Shown one piece after another: positions 16,816 to 25,624 of a stretch of DNA of 64,000 nt (positions are counted from its first letter, which is position 1; every line of letters starts with the position of its first letter). The notes under the pieces were generated by a model. The model worked only from the letters and a program-made list of their open reading frames with translations, made no database searches and was not told where the DNA came from. Both the position numbers and the translations under genes were made by a program. This stretch comes from JAABTH01 sp964492615 (lineage in GTDB: Bacteria; Bacillota; Dethiobacteria; DTU022), in assembly GCA_964492615.1 (NCBI GenBank), contig CAZBKZ010000005.1:1-64000 (forward strand). The letters run 5' to 3'.

Positions 16816-17519
16816 GTGCGGATAAAAAAAATATTGTTATGATCAGTGCCAGCCCAAAAGCAGGAACAGAATCAACTTCAGCTTTTCTGGCTGACCTGCA
16901 GGCAAGGATTTTTAGAGAAATGGGGTTCTCCACCTTAAGGCTGGATGTGCGCGGGAGCATGGTCAGGGGGAGTGTTGAAAGTGATTATGCCGCTATGCTG
17001 GAAGCTGATGCGATCATAATTACTTTCCCCCTTTATATTTATTGCCTGCCCGGTATGCTGATGCGTTTTCTTCAGGATTATACTGACTTTTGCAGGGAGG
17101 CAGGAAGAAAAAACTCCGGAACCAGGGTTTATGCTGTTGCCAACTGTGGTTTTGCCGAAGCATGGATAAACCGTGAAGCGATTGGTGTTGTCAGCAGCTT
17201 CAGCCGCAGTATCGATGCCATGTTTCGTTTTGGTCTCCTGATCGGTGGCGGTGGAATGCTGGTCGGCACCTGTGATGCCCCCTTTATGAGAAAAACTATG
17301 GGGCGCATCAGTGGAACCTTCATAAAAATGGGTGAGGATATAAAAAATGCATGTACAGATCAGGCAGAAAATATTCTTGTTGAAGCCGGCATACCACAAC
17401 GATTGTATAATTTCATGGGCAACAAGGGCTGGGTTATTGCAGCTAAAAGTAATAACTTGAAAAAGAAAGATTTGTTCAGGAAACCATACCAGCCCGGCAA
17501 CTCCGGGGAAAGCGGCTAA
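16812..17519 (+). CDS. Flavodoxin-fold NAD(P)H oxidoreductase
   Basis: 235 residues. The N-terminus (ISASPKAGTESTSAFLADLQ) is the phosphate-binding loop of a flavodoxin-fold oxidoreductase, and ITFPLYIYCLPGMLMRFLQD is the second flavin segment. Unlike the preceding paralogue it lacks the Cys cluster. The start overlaps the previous stop (ATGA). Electron donor and substrate are unknown. Confidence 0.8.
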   Translation: MSADKKNIVMISASPKAGTESTSAFLADLQARIFREMGFSTLRLDVRGSMVRGSVESDYAAMLEADAIIITFPLYIYCLPGMLMRFLQDYTDFCREAGRKNSGTRVYAVANCGFAEAWINREAIGVVSSFSRSIDAMFRFGLLIGGGGMLVGTCDAPFMRKTMGRISGTFIKMGEDIKNACTDQAENILVEAGIPQRLYNFMGNKGWVIAAKSNNLKKKDLFRKPYQPGNSGESG

Positions 17520-17529
17520 TAACCCGGTT

Positions 17530-17892
17530 TTATAGGTTATTTAGGATTTCTATCCTTGCTTTTTTACTTAACCCGTTTAGAATCAAGGCATGCGATTCGT
17601 CAATCAGCTCTTTCAGCAGGTCATCAGTTACTTTTCCGTCGAGATAGATTGAATTCCAGTGTTCCTTGTTCATGTAGTAGCCCGGTTTAATATCTCTATA
17701 TTCATCCCTCAATAGCTGGCCGTGTGATGGCTCAAGCTTCAGAGTTATTATATCTTTGCCTTCTTTATCATGGCCCACCATGACAAACATTTTGCCCTTT
17801 AGCATGTAACGGGTGACTTCCCACTCTTCCTTAAAATCTTTTTCCGCTCCCTGTTTTGTTTTGCAGTAATCATCAAGCCAGCCGTATTGCAT
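17530..17892 (-). CDS. MmcQ/YjbR family protein
   Basis: 120 residues with the YjbR layout: WLDDYCKTKQGAEKDF at the start, then MFVMVGHDKEGKDIITLKL, IKPGYYMNKEHWNSIYLDG and VTDDLLKELIDESHALI. The fold resembles double-wing DNA-binding domains, but the function is not established. It is convergent with the flavoprotein operon, with only 10 bases between them. Confidence 0.88.
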   Translation of the reverse strand: MQYGWLDDYCKTKQGAEKDFKEEWEVTRYMLKGKMFVMVGHDKEGKDIITLKLEPSHGQLLRDEYRDIKPGYYMNKEHWNSIYLDGKVTDDLLKELIDESHALILNGLSKKARIEILNNL

Positions 17893-18028
17893 ATTGCCAC
17901 CCCCACTTTAGAAATAAACCCATAATAATTATATATGATTACGTTCTGCCTGGTCATCTTTTTTCCGTAGCGGCCATTATTATCCTGGAGTATAATTAAT
18001 ACATAATAAATATTGTGAGGGAAAGACA

Positions 18029-19108
18029 ATGGCAAACAGTTTAAAAGCCCTGGGGTTCACTCAACACAACTTGCAGGAAGCTGCATCACACGAAGGATTT
18101 TATCCGGGCCGGGTTATTTCACAGTATAAAGATTACTACAGGGTGGCAACTGAAAAGTCAGAAATGGTTGCCGAGGTTGCAGGCAAACTGCGTTATAATG
18201 CCCTGACCAGTGCTGATTATCCGGCAGTGGGCGACTTCGTGTTAGTTGACCGTGAAGAAGGAGAAGCGGGCAATGCAATTATTCACCATATCTTAAAACG
18301 GAGAAGTATTTTTGAAAGAAAAGCTGCCGGAACCGGTCAGGAAACACAGGTAATCGCCGTTAATATCGACACAGTCTTTATCTGTATGGCATTAAATAAT
18401 GATTTTAACCTGCGCCGGCTTGAACGTTACCTTGCTATAGCCTGGTCAAGTGGAGCTGTGCCGGTTGTAGTGTTGACCAAAGCCGACCTTAGCGATGATA
18501 TAACTGATAAGCTGAACCAGGTGGAAACTGTTGCTTTAGGTATTGATGTGCTGGTGACAACCAGTCTTACCGATGACGGTTATTTGCCGATTAAAAAGTA
18601 TATTGCAAACGGTAAAACAGTTGCTTTTATCGGTTCTTCCGGGGTCGGCAAATCGACCCTGATCAACCGTTTGCTTGGCGTCGATTTAATTGAAACCAGG
18701 GAAACCAGGAAGGATGATAAGGGCAGGCATACCACTACCAGGAGGGACCTGATCCTGGTTCCTTCGGGGGGAGCGGTAATCGATACACCCGGTATGCGTG
18801 AACTGGGAGTGGAGAGTGCCGATCTGGGTAAAACTTTTGCTGACATAGACGAGCTGGCAATGAAATGCCGGTTTAACGATTGCACGCACAGCAGTGAGCC
18901 GGGCTGTGCTGTATTGAAAGCTGTTGCTGACGGAGAAATATCGGAAAAGCGCCTTGAGAATTACAGGAAACTACAGAAAGAAGCTGTTTATGAAGGGTTA
19001 AACGGCAGGCAGATAGAACAGGAAAAAATCAACAGGATGTTCTCCGGTTTCGGCGGTATAAAAAACGCTCGTAATTATATTAAGCATAAAAGCAAACGTA
19101 CCCGCTAA
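18029..19108 (+). CDS. rsgA: Ribosome small-subunit GTPase RsgA
   Basis: RsgA is a late 30S assembly factor with a circularly permuted GTPase. In order: OB fold (about 25-90), G4 (LTKADL), G1 (GSSGVGKSTLIN), G3 (DTPGMRE) and the C-terminal zinc site CRFNDCTHSSEPGC. 359 residues is normal. The ATG follows TGTGAGGGAA. A TATAAT-like box at about 17990 may be its promoter. Confidence 0.95.
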   Translation: MANSLKALGFTQHNLQEAASHEGFYPGRVISQYKDYYRVATEKSEMVAEVAGKLRYNALTSADYPAVGDFVLVDREEGEAGNAIIHHILKRRSIFERKAAGTGQETQVIAVNIDTVFICMALNNDFNLRRLERYLAIAWSSGAVPVVVLTKADLSDDITDKLNQVETVALGIDVLVTTSLTDDGYLPIKKYIANGKTVAFIGSSGVGKSTLINRLLGVDLIETRETRKDDKGRHTTTRRDLILVPSGGAVIDTPGMRELGVESADLGKTFADIDELAMKCRFNDCTHSSEPGCAVLKAVADGEISEKRLENYRKLQKEAVYEGLNGRQIEQEKINRMFSGFGGIKNARNYIKHKSKRTR

Positions 19109-19115
19109 ACGGCCT

Positions 19116-20441
19116 TTACTTCATCAGTTTTGCTGCTTCCATGGCCAGCGAGGAGCGTTTGGTTTCTGTCAGGGTAATATGAGCATGCAGGGGGCTGTTT
19201 TTCATCTTTTCAACAGCCCAGGAAAGGCCATTGGTGCGTGAATCAAGAAACGGATTGTTAATCTGTTCCGGATCTCCAACCAGCACAATTTTTGTCCCTT
19301 CGCCAGCCCTGGTTATAATTCCTTTAGCCTGTTTAGGCGAAAGGTTTTGTGCTTCATCAATCAATATGTATTGGCCGACAATTGAGCGTCCCTGCAGGTA
19401 AGCAATAGCCTCGGTAACCAGTTTCCGTGATGAAAAGAGGTAGGATACTTTACCATCCAGCTCGCGTTCGTTTTCATAACGATCGGGATGTGAATCAACA
19501 AGCTGTTCCAGGTTGTCGTATATCGGCCGCATGTAGGGAGCTATTTTATCTATTTCGTCACCGGGCAGAAAACCGATATCTTCGCCCATGCTTACATTTG
19601 GCCGGCAGATCAGCATCCGGCGGTAAATGCTTTCATCCAGCACTTTTTCCAGGCCAACTCCCAGGGAAAGCAATGTTTTTCCGCTTCCCGTGGCCCCCAT
19701 CAGGGTAACCATGGGTATGCTGTCATCCCGCAGTGCTTCACGGGCAAATTTCTGCAGCAGATTAAGTTTGAAACTGTAAAAATCGGGCCGGGAGTCCTTA
19801 AGTAAAACCATTCTCCCCTCCCTGAAGCGAGTTAATGCAGATTTTTGTGCATTAAGCGCTGATTTAAGGAGAAAGAATTTGTTTGTCGGGTTGGGATGGT
19901 CCGGCCAGGGGATTGTATTGTCCGAATACAACCGGTCAATAGTATTCTCTTCCACTTCCAACTCATCCCATCCCCTGTATTGTTCTTCTATATCGAATTC
20001 AACCTGTTCGTTGCGGTAATCCTGGGCGGATATACCAAGAACGTCGGCTTTTATCCGCAGGTAAACATCTTTTGTTACAATAATTACCGGTTGTCCGTTT
20101 TCCTGCAAGTTTTTTGCTACGGCCAAAATGCGGTTATCCCTTTTTTCTCCGGGCCAGGAGCAGGGTAGTAATGCGTCATCCACACAATTCATTTCTACAC
20201 GTAATTCTCCGCCATTAGGCAGGGGAACTCCCTTGTTCAGTTCTCCGCTAGATCGCAGCTGATCTAAAAACCGGGCTACCCAGCGGGTATTGGCCCGGAT
20301 TTCATAATCATTTGCTTTCTTCATATTGTCCAATTCTTCGAGAACACAGGCAGGCAGAACGATCAGGTTGTCTTTAAATCCAAGTACGGCATTGGGTGAT
20401 TGCAGCAAAACACTGGTATCCAGGATGTATATTTTTTTCAA
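19116..20441 (-). CDS. PIN-domain PhoH-family ATPase (YlaK-like)
   Basis: A PIN RNase domain (about 1-145: ILDTSVLLQSP, LEELDNMKK, IIVTKDVYLRIKA) is fused to a PhoH ATPase (about 230-440) with Walker A GATGSGKTLLSLG, IDEAQNLSPKQAKG and GDPEQINNP. This is the PhoH2/YlaK architecture, thought to act in RNA turnover or unwinding. 441 residues is normal. It converges on rsgA with a 7-base gap. Confidence 0.92.
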   Translation of the reverse strand: MKKIYILDTSVLLQSPNAVLGFKDNLIVLPACVLEELDNMKKANDYEIRANTRWVARFLDQLRSSGELNKGVPLPNGGELRVEMNCVDDALLPCSWPGEKRDNRILAVAKNLQENGQPVIIVTKDVYLRIKADVLGISAQDYRNEQVEFDIEEQYRGWDELEVEENTIDRLYSDNTIPWPDHPNPTNKFFLLKSALNAQKSALTRFREGRMVLLKDSRPDFYSFKLNLLQKFAREALRDDSIPMVTLMGATGSGKTLLSLGVGLEKVLDESIYRRMLICRPNVSMGEDIGFLPGDEIDKIAPYMRPIYDNLEQLVDSHPDRYENERELDGKVSYLFSSRKLVTEAIAYLQGRSIVGQYILIDEAQNLSPKQAKGIITRAGEGTKIVLVGDPEQINNPFLDSRTNGLSWAVEKMKNSPLHAHITLTETKRSSLAMEAAKLMK

Positions 20442-20587
20442 GTTATACCACGCCCCTTATTGGAATGGATATTCAATGATACTCCTTTCTGTTTTCTGCG
20501 CTATGCCCTATCCTATTCTTTGACAAAAGTAGGTGATTTCCTTCTCTAAATAATCAAGCTAATGTCTTCAATGATTAAAATAAAATG

Positions 20588-20634
20588 TTGACAGAATGGT
20601 TAATATAGTATATTGTATTAATACATTAATACAA
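20588..20634 (+). promoter_or_regulatory. Promoter and palindromic operator before the CPBP gene
   Basis: TTGACA (20588-20593) is followed by an AT-rich -10 region (TATATT at 20609-20614). Overlapping it, TTGTATTAAT (20613-20622) and ATTAATACAA (20625-20634) form a perfect 10-bp inverted repeat with a 2-base centre; inside it TGTATTAATACA is itself a palindrome. The position over the start site points to a repressor, perhaps of the GntR/YtrA type; no regulator gene is adjacent. Confidence 0.6.
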
Positions 20635-20655
20635 TAAGAAAATGAAGGTGATAAG

Positions 20656-21486
20656 ATGATTAACCGGAGAGATATAACTATTTACATTGTTGTTGTATTT
20701 ATAATAACTTATGCCCTTAATCTATACCTTTACCTGCAGGGTGGTCTTTTCTCTGTAGTTGCCCAGTTTGCCATGATGGGGCAGATGCTTATACCGGCCC
20801 TGGTTGCGGTTTTCATGATAAAAAGGAGCAGGGAAAGCTTTAAAAAATATGGTTTCACCTTTGGGGGGTTACGTTACTACCTGATCGCACTGCTGTTGAT
20901 GATAGGCTACCACCTGGTATTTGTTTTAGTTGCCACAGCCCTTGGTTTGGGTAATCTTGTTTCCCTGACTGAAGGTTTTTCCATGATTGCCCCCGGTATC
21001 AATTTGCCGTTGTGGCAAATAATATTACTGATATTTGTCCTCGCTCCCCTGCAGAACCTGTTGTTCGGTTTCGGCGAGGAGTTCGGCTGGCGGGGTTACC
21101 TGACCGGCAAAATGCTGCCGGGTGGTTTGTTTAAAACAATTGTTTTCGTTGGTATAGTCTGGGGCTTGTGGCATGCCCCGGTAATCCTGATGGGACACAA
21201 TTTCCCCGAGCATCCCCTGCCCGGGGTTTTCATCATGACCTTATCCTGCATTCCTCTGGGAGCGGTTCTGCTCTGGCTGCGCCTGAAATCGGGCAGTGCG
21301 GTAGTGGTCGGTTTTGCACACGGTGCCCTGAACGCAACTGTATTTTTGGGAGGAGCTTTTATCCCCACATCTTCAATGATCTGGAGCAACCCTCTCGGCC
21401 TGCTCGGCTTTCCCTTATTGGTTATTCTTGCTTACTGTCTTTTCCGTTTTTTCCCGGTTCCAGACAGTATCTCAGGCGGGGAATAA
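20656..21486 (+). CDS. CPBP-family intramembrane glutamic protease
   Basis: 276 residues with about eight membrane segments and the CPBP/Abi motifs: EEFGWRGYL (catalytic Glu pair and Arg), GLWHAPVILMG (His) and the last His in VVGFAHGALNA. Members process prenylated or membrane proteins, or provide bacteriocin self-immunity. A separate strong operator lies upstream. The 3' end overlaps the convergent GNAT gene by 65 bases. Confidence 0.88.
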   Translation: MINRRDITIYIVVVFIITYALNLYLYLQGGLFSVVAQFAMMGQMLIPALVAVFMIKRSRESFKKYGFTFGGLRYYLIALLLMIGYHLVFVLVATALGLGNLVSLTEGFSMIAPGINLPLWQIILLIFVLAPLQNLLFGFGEEFGWRGYLTGKMLPGGLFKTIVFVGIVWGLWHAPVILMGHNFPEHPLPGVFIMTLSCIPLGAVLLWLRLKSGSAVVVGFAHGALNATVFLGGAFIPTSSMIWSNPLGLLGFPLLVILAYCLFRFFPVPDSISGGE

Positions 21487-21904
21487 CCAGGTTGTTGTCG
21501 ACTACAGACCTTGTGGTGCCGACCTGTTCGGCACCCAGTTTTATATAAAAGGGCTTGGCACATGGGCTCGTAACCCAGTTTAATTCCTTTATCCCCTTCT
21601 GGCGGCACAGGTTGAGCATGTGATACCACATCTTTTTACCCACACCCCGTCCTATCATATCGCGCCTGACATAAAAAAAATCAAGTTCATTTACCCCGTT
21701 CTCTTCGATGCTGAAGAAACCGGCAACCTCACCTGCCCTGACAGCAACAAGAACGGTGTGGTTATCCAGGTAATTTTCACCCATTACAAATACTTCTGCG
21801 AAACTGGCCATATATTTTTCATCAAAACCCCAGTGAGCCTGGGCCTCGAAAGCCAATTTGTTTAAAGATACAATTTCATTTTCTTCTGCCTGACGAAAGA
21901 TCAT
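21422..21904 (-). CDS. GNAT N-acetyltransferase
   Basis: 160 residues with the GNAT acetyl-CoA loop VRRDMIGRGVGKKMWYHML and the terminal beta-bulge region (AKPFYIKLGAEQVGT). I chose ATG 21904 because AGGAGGC lies 5 bases upstream; the frame to 21928 has no such site. Substrate unknown. It overlaps the CPBP gene tail to tail. Confidence 0.85.
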   Translation of the reverse strand: MIFRQAEENEIVSLNKLAFEAQAHWGFDEKYMASFAEVFVMGENYLDNHTVLVAVRAGEVAGFFSIEENGVNELDFFYVRRDMIGRGVGKKMWYHMLNLCRQKGIKELNWVTSPCAKPFYIKLGAEQVGTTRSVVDNNLVIPRLRYCLEPGKNGKDSKQE

Positions 21905-22037
21905 TGATGCCTCCTGAAAAAACCGCATCTATACGGTTTTTGTCCTTTCTTTTTTTTATATTATAAAGGAGCAGCCCCCAAATTGTCGAACTGTCGGGTA
22001 GTATATATTATTGACTGCAAAGGAGAAAAACCGGGCT

Positions 22038-22487
22038 GTGAAAATTATCATTGATGCCGATGCCTGTCCAAAAACGGTCCTTAATATTTGCTTAAACCTT
22101 GGACGGCAGTATGGTATTGCTGTCTGGACAGTAGCCAGCTATAAACATAATATAGTTTCCGATCATCATTTAACGGTTGATTCTGATTCCCAGGAAGCTG
22201 ATTTAAAGATAATCAATATTGCCGCAGAAAACGACATTGTTATAACCCAGGACTGGGGATTGGCTGCGATGTTATTGGGGAAAGAGGCAAAGGTGGTAAA
22301 CCCCGTCGGCAGGGAATACCGGTCTGAAAAGATAGAATTTATGCTTGAGGAGCGGGAAATAAAAGCTAAAGCCCGCCGTAGCGGAGTCAGGACCAGGGGG
22401 CCGGGAAAGCGAACTGCCAAAGATGACCGGCGCTTTCATCAATGTTTGGAAAATATTATTATTCGGCTGCTGCCGGATATCTCTTAA
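22038..22487 (+). CDS. YaiI/YqxD family protein (DUF188)
   Basis: 149 residues starting at GTG with the PIN-like signature IIDADACPKT, then DIVITQDWGLAAMLL and NPVGREY, as in all DUF188 proteins. The basic C-terminal tail (RTRGPGKRTAKDDRRFHQCL) is conserved too. GTG 22038 gives the usual VKIIIDADACP start behind AAAGGAG; a TTG at 22011 is less likely. It is probably a PIN-like nuclease; the role is unproven. Confidence 0.88.
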   Translation: MKIIIDADACPKTVLNICLNLGRQYGIAVWTVASYKHNIVSDHHLTVDSDSQEADLKIINIAAENDIVITQDWGLAAMLLGKEAKVVNPVGREYRSEKIEFMLEEREIKAKARRSGVRTRGPGKRTAKDDRRFHQCLENIIIRLLPDIS

Positions 22488-22599
22488 GCTGAAGTGTATA
22501 AGCTACGCTTTTCAACCTTTATTACTTTAAAGTGAGCCATACTACAATCTAGATATTCCGTCATATTTAAAACCTTTCACTTTTGTCGGACGAAAGGTC

Positions 22600-22652
22600 T
22601 TGACAAAGATGGGTGCACAAAATATTATAGTGGTGGTTGGTGGTTGGACCAC
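22600..22652 (+). promoter_or_regulatory. Promoter with FadR/GntR-type operator
   Basis: TTGACA (22600-22605), 17 bases, TATTAT (22623-22628). Directly after it GTGGT-TGG-ACCAC (22640-22652) is a perfect inverted repeat whose core TGGTTGGACCA fits the FadR-subfamily consensus TNGTNNNACNA. A FadR-type GntR regulator is encoded at the end of the same gene group. A further hairpin, AACCTTTC with GAAAGGT, sits just before the -35. Confidence 0.75.
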
Positions 22653-22675
22653 AATAAGTTAGGAGGGATCTAATA

Positions 22676-24235
22676 GTGTCTGCAGGTAGCTTTAACGAGT
22701 CATATGATGCAGTAGTTATCGGCGCAGGTAATGGAGGGCTGATTGCCGCTGCAACCCTGGCAGAAAAAGGTGTCAAAACAATTTTATTTGAGCAGCATAA
22801 CCTGCCGGGAGGATTTGCAACAAGTTTTACCAGGGGGAGATTTGAATTCGAACCTTCACTGCATGAGATATCTGATTTTGGCCCCCCTGAAGACAAGGGT
22901 AATGTGCGGATATTGCTAGAAGACAGGATCGGGCTAGATGCAGAGTGGATGAGAGTGCCCGAGGCATACAGGTTAATTATACCCGATGATGTTGGCGGGC
23001 GAATTGATGCAGTAATGCCCTTTGGGGAAGAAGCTTTTCTCGACAAAATGGAGGAATATGTGCCTGGTTCACGGCCTTCTGTGGTCAAATTCATCCGTTT
23101 ATGTGAAGAGGTTGTTGATGCTTTCTCCTATCTTGGTCAATCCAAGGGTAACCCGGACAAGAAAGTATTGACCGGCACTTATGCCAACTTTCTCAAAACA
23201 GCATCCTACACCCTTCAGGATATTCTTGATGCGGTAAAAATGCCTTACCGGGCCCAGAAAATTATCACCGCTTACTGGTGTTACCTGGGGCTCGGGGTAA
23301 ACCTGGTGAACTTTTCAATTTTTGCGGCTATGTTTTACCGTTATATAACCAGGGAGGCTTTTATTCCCAGGTATCGGTCACATGGTTATACTGCAGCTCT
23401 TGAAATGAAAATCAGGGAGCTGGGGGGCGAGATTCAATATAACACCAGGGTCGATAAAATTTTGGTTGAAGATGGACGGGTAGCCGGGGTGGAGACATCA
23501 CAGGGCGATAAAATTAAAACCACTCGTGTAATTGCCAACGCCTCGCCTCATTCAGTTTACAGCAAATTAATATACCCGCAATCAGCTGTGCCGGAAATCG
23601 CCTATAAAACCTGTAATGCCAGGAAAGTAGGGTTTTCTGCTTTTGTAGTTTACCTCGGCCTGGATAAAAGCGCCAGTGACCTGGGTATTGATGAATACAG
23701 TTACTTTATTTACAGTATTCCGGATACCAATCATATTTACGATGCTTTCCACCGCCTGGAAAGGCCGGTTGGTCAGGCTACGGTATGCCTGAACAATGCC
23801 ATACCCGATTGTTCTCCGGAAGGAACCAGTATTTTGTACCTGACAACCCTTTTTGACGGAAACTGCTGGAGTGACGTGAAGCCATCCGAATATTTTAATC
23901 TTAAGAATAAAATTGCTGAAGAAATGATTGATGAGTTTGAAAAAGCAGTCGGTGTTAATGTCCGGGACAGTATTGAAGAGATAGAAGTGGCAACCCCGGC
24001 CACCTTTGCCGGTTATACGGGCGCTTATAACGGCAGTGTTTACGGTTATGAACCTGTTCCCTGGGATTCGATAGTGCCGAGAATGATGACCATGAATGAT
24101 GAAAAATATATCGGTGGTCTTGAATTTGCAGGTGGTTTTGCTTTCAGGTGTCACGGTTACTCGAGTTCCCTGCAGTCAGGTGAAACAGCAGCTCTGTTAA
24201 CGTTCAGGGATTTGATGGAGGTGAAAAGTCAATGA
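22676..24235 (+). CDS. FAD-dependent oxidoreductase, phytoene desaturase/CrtI-like
   Basis: 519 residues, GTG start behind GGAGGG. The Rossmann loop IGAGNGGLIAAATLAEKG binds FAD, followed by the CrtI-type segment EQHNLPGGFATSF. The C-terminal part (GGLEFAGGFAFRCHGYSSSL) is the second FAD contact. The family includes phytoene desaturases and retinol saturase-like enzymes, but no other carotenoid gene is near, so a different hydrophobic substrate is likely. ATGA overlap with the ferredoxin-reductase gene suggests a shared electron path. Confidence 0.82.
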   Translation: MSAGSFNESYDAVVIGAGNGGLIAAATLAEKGVKTILFEQHNLPGGFATSFTRGRFEFEPSLHEISDFGPPEDKGNVRILLEDRIGLDAEWMRVPEAYRLIIPDDVGGRIDAVMPFGEEAFLDKMEEYVPGSRPSVVKFIRLCEEVVDAFSYLGQSKGNPDKKVLTGTYANFLKTASYTLQDILDAVKMPYRAQKIITAYWCYLGLGVNLVNFSIFAAMFYRYITREAFIPRYRSHGYTAALEMKIRELGGEIQYNTRVDKILVEDGRVAGVETSQGDKIKTTRVIANASPHSVYSKLIYPQSAVPEIAYKTCNARKVGFSAFVVYLGLDKSASDLGIDEYSYFIYSIPDTNHIYDAFHRLERPVGQATVCLNNAIPDCSPEGTSILYLTTLFDGNCWSDVKPSEYFNLKNKIAEEMIDEFEKAVGVNVRDSIEEIEVATPATFAGYTGAYNGSVYGYEPVPWDSIVPRMMTMNDEKYIGGLEFAGGFAFRCHGYSSSLQSGETAALLTFRDLMEVKSQ

Positions 24236-25461
24236 CCAAGGAAAAAATTGATATAAAAATCAAGCCGCTCGGTTTTCTCGATTTGCTTGCATTTAAGAAG
24301 TTGGTTCCCACCAGGAAGAAGAAAATAGCAGCGGCTGCAGCCGCACCTTTTCCGGGCAACCCCCCGGTAAATGCTCTTGCTGCTCAACTTCATCCTGAGG
24401 TGCAGCATCTTAAAGTATCTGAGGTGCGTGAAGAAACAGAGAATGTAAAAACATACAAGCTGGTTGCCGATACTGATCGGGGTACTGAACGGCTTGCCTT
24501 TTTCCGTCCCGGTCAGTATCTCAGCCTGGAATTTAAAATTAATGGTTCAACAGTTACCCGGCCTTACTCAATCTCTTCATCGCCGCAGGAAGCTCTGAAT
24601 GGGTATTACGAGATAACGATTAAGAAAGATGATGACGGCTATATTTCAGGTTATATTCACGAACAATGGTCTGTAGGCTCTGCTGTAACGGCCAGTGGCC
24701 CACAGGGGCACTTTTATTATGATAACCTGAGAGACAGCAGTAACCTGGCTGCTATCGCCGGAGGATGCGGGGTTACCCCTTTCAGGTCAATGGCCAAAAG
24801 TATTGTCGAAGGCGATTTGCCTGTTAAACTGACTATATTTTACGGCAGCAATAAAAGACAGGATATCATTTTCCTGGAGGAGATGGAACAACTTGCTGCA
24901 TCATCAAACGGTGCTGTTAGAATTGTACATGTTCTTGCCGGGGAAGAGGCGGAAGGTTTCGAACACGGTTTTATAACTGCTGATCTGCTTAGAAAGTATG
25001 TTGATGTAAATGACTGCTCTTTCTTTATCTGTGGTCCTCAGGCTATGTATAACTACCTAAGCAATGAAATTGCCGGGCTGAAGATCAGGAATAAATATAT
25101 CAGGCGGGAGCTTTTTGGTGAAATAAAGCAGATTAATAATACCAAAGGTTACCCTGCCGGGGCAGTAGCAGAAATGTATTCTGTTAAGGTTCACACCGGC
25201 AGCCAGGTAAGAGTAATTGAGGCCGATCCATCCGAATCGTTGCTTGTAGCCCTGGAAAGAGCCGGGTTCTGCCCACCTTCTGCCTGCAGGAGCGGATCCT
25301 GCGGGGTTTGCCGTTCACTGCTGATAAAAGGCGAACACTTTATTCCCGAAGATGTGGATGCAAGAAGAGAAGCGGATAAGAAATTTGGGTTCATTCATCC
25401 CTGTATATCTTATCCTCTTGGCGACCTGGAAATTATTCTACCCAGGAAAAAGAAAGATTAA
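24232..25461 (+). CDS. Ferredoxin-NAD(P)H reductase with C-terminal 2Fe-2S domain
   Basis: 409 residues. After an Ala-rich N-terminal 60 residues come the FAD domain (RPYSISSSP), the NAD(P)H domain (AGGCGVTPFRSM; FFICGPQAMYNYL) and a plant-type 2Fe-2S domain with Cys at SACRSGSCGVCRSLL and a last Cys in HPCIS. It is a one-chain NAD(P)H-to-FeS electron transfer protein and probably feeds the CrtI-like enzyme encoded just before it, whose stop it overlaps. Confidence 0.9.
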   Translation: MTKEKIDIKIKPLGFLDLLAFKKLVPTRKKKIAAAAAAPFPGNPPVNALAAQLHPEVQHLKVSEVREETENVKTYKLVADTDRGTERLAFFRPGQYLSLEFKINGSTVTRPYSISSSPQEALNGYYEITIKKDDDGYISGYIHEQWSVGSAVTASGPQGHFYYDNLRDSSNLAAIAGGCGVTPFRSMAKSIVEGDLPVKLTIFYGSNKRQDIIFLEEMEQLAASSNGAVRIVHVLAGEEAEGFEHGFITADLLRKYVDVNDCSFFICGPQAMYNYLSNEIAGLKIRNKYIRRELFGEIKQINNTKGYPAGAVAEMYSVKVHTGSQVRVIEADPSESLLVALERAGFCPPSACRSGSCGVCRSLLIKGEHFIPEDVDARREADKKFGFIHPCISYPLGDLEIILPRKKKD

Positions 25462-25490
25462 ATATAGCTTATAATTAAGAAAGTCAAAAG

Positions 25491-25519
25491 AAGAAGCAGT
25501 AGTAACCTTACTGCTTCTT
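25491..25519. terminator. Perfect hairpin after the redox operon
   Basis: AAGAAGCAGTA (25491-25501) pairs with TACTGCTTCTT (25509-25519). The plus strand has no T tract after it; the minus strand reads CTTCTTTTG, so efficiency as a plus-strand terminator is uncertain. Confidence 0.45.
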
Positions 25520-25624
25520 CGGATTATGATGTAAATACAGGTATATTTTTTATAACAGGCTATTTAATATATAATAGAACCTGCTTATATTGTTGACACA
25601 ATCTGGTTCGTGGAGGTTAAAAGA

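Noticed and set aside
23582..24154. 190-residue open frame on the minus strand inside the CrtI-like gene
   Set aside because: It is antisense to a well-conserved gene, lacks a ribosome binding site, and its composition follows the codon pattern of the plus strand.
22676..25461. Carotenoid biosynthesis cluster
   Set aside because: Only the CrtI-like fold is present; no phytoene synthase or prenyl transferase lies nearby, and the reductase partner is not typical.
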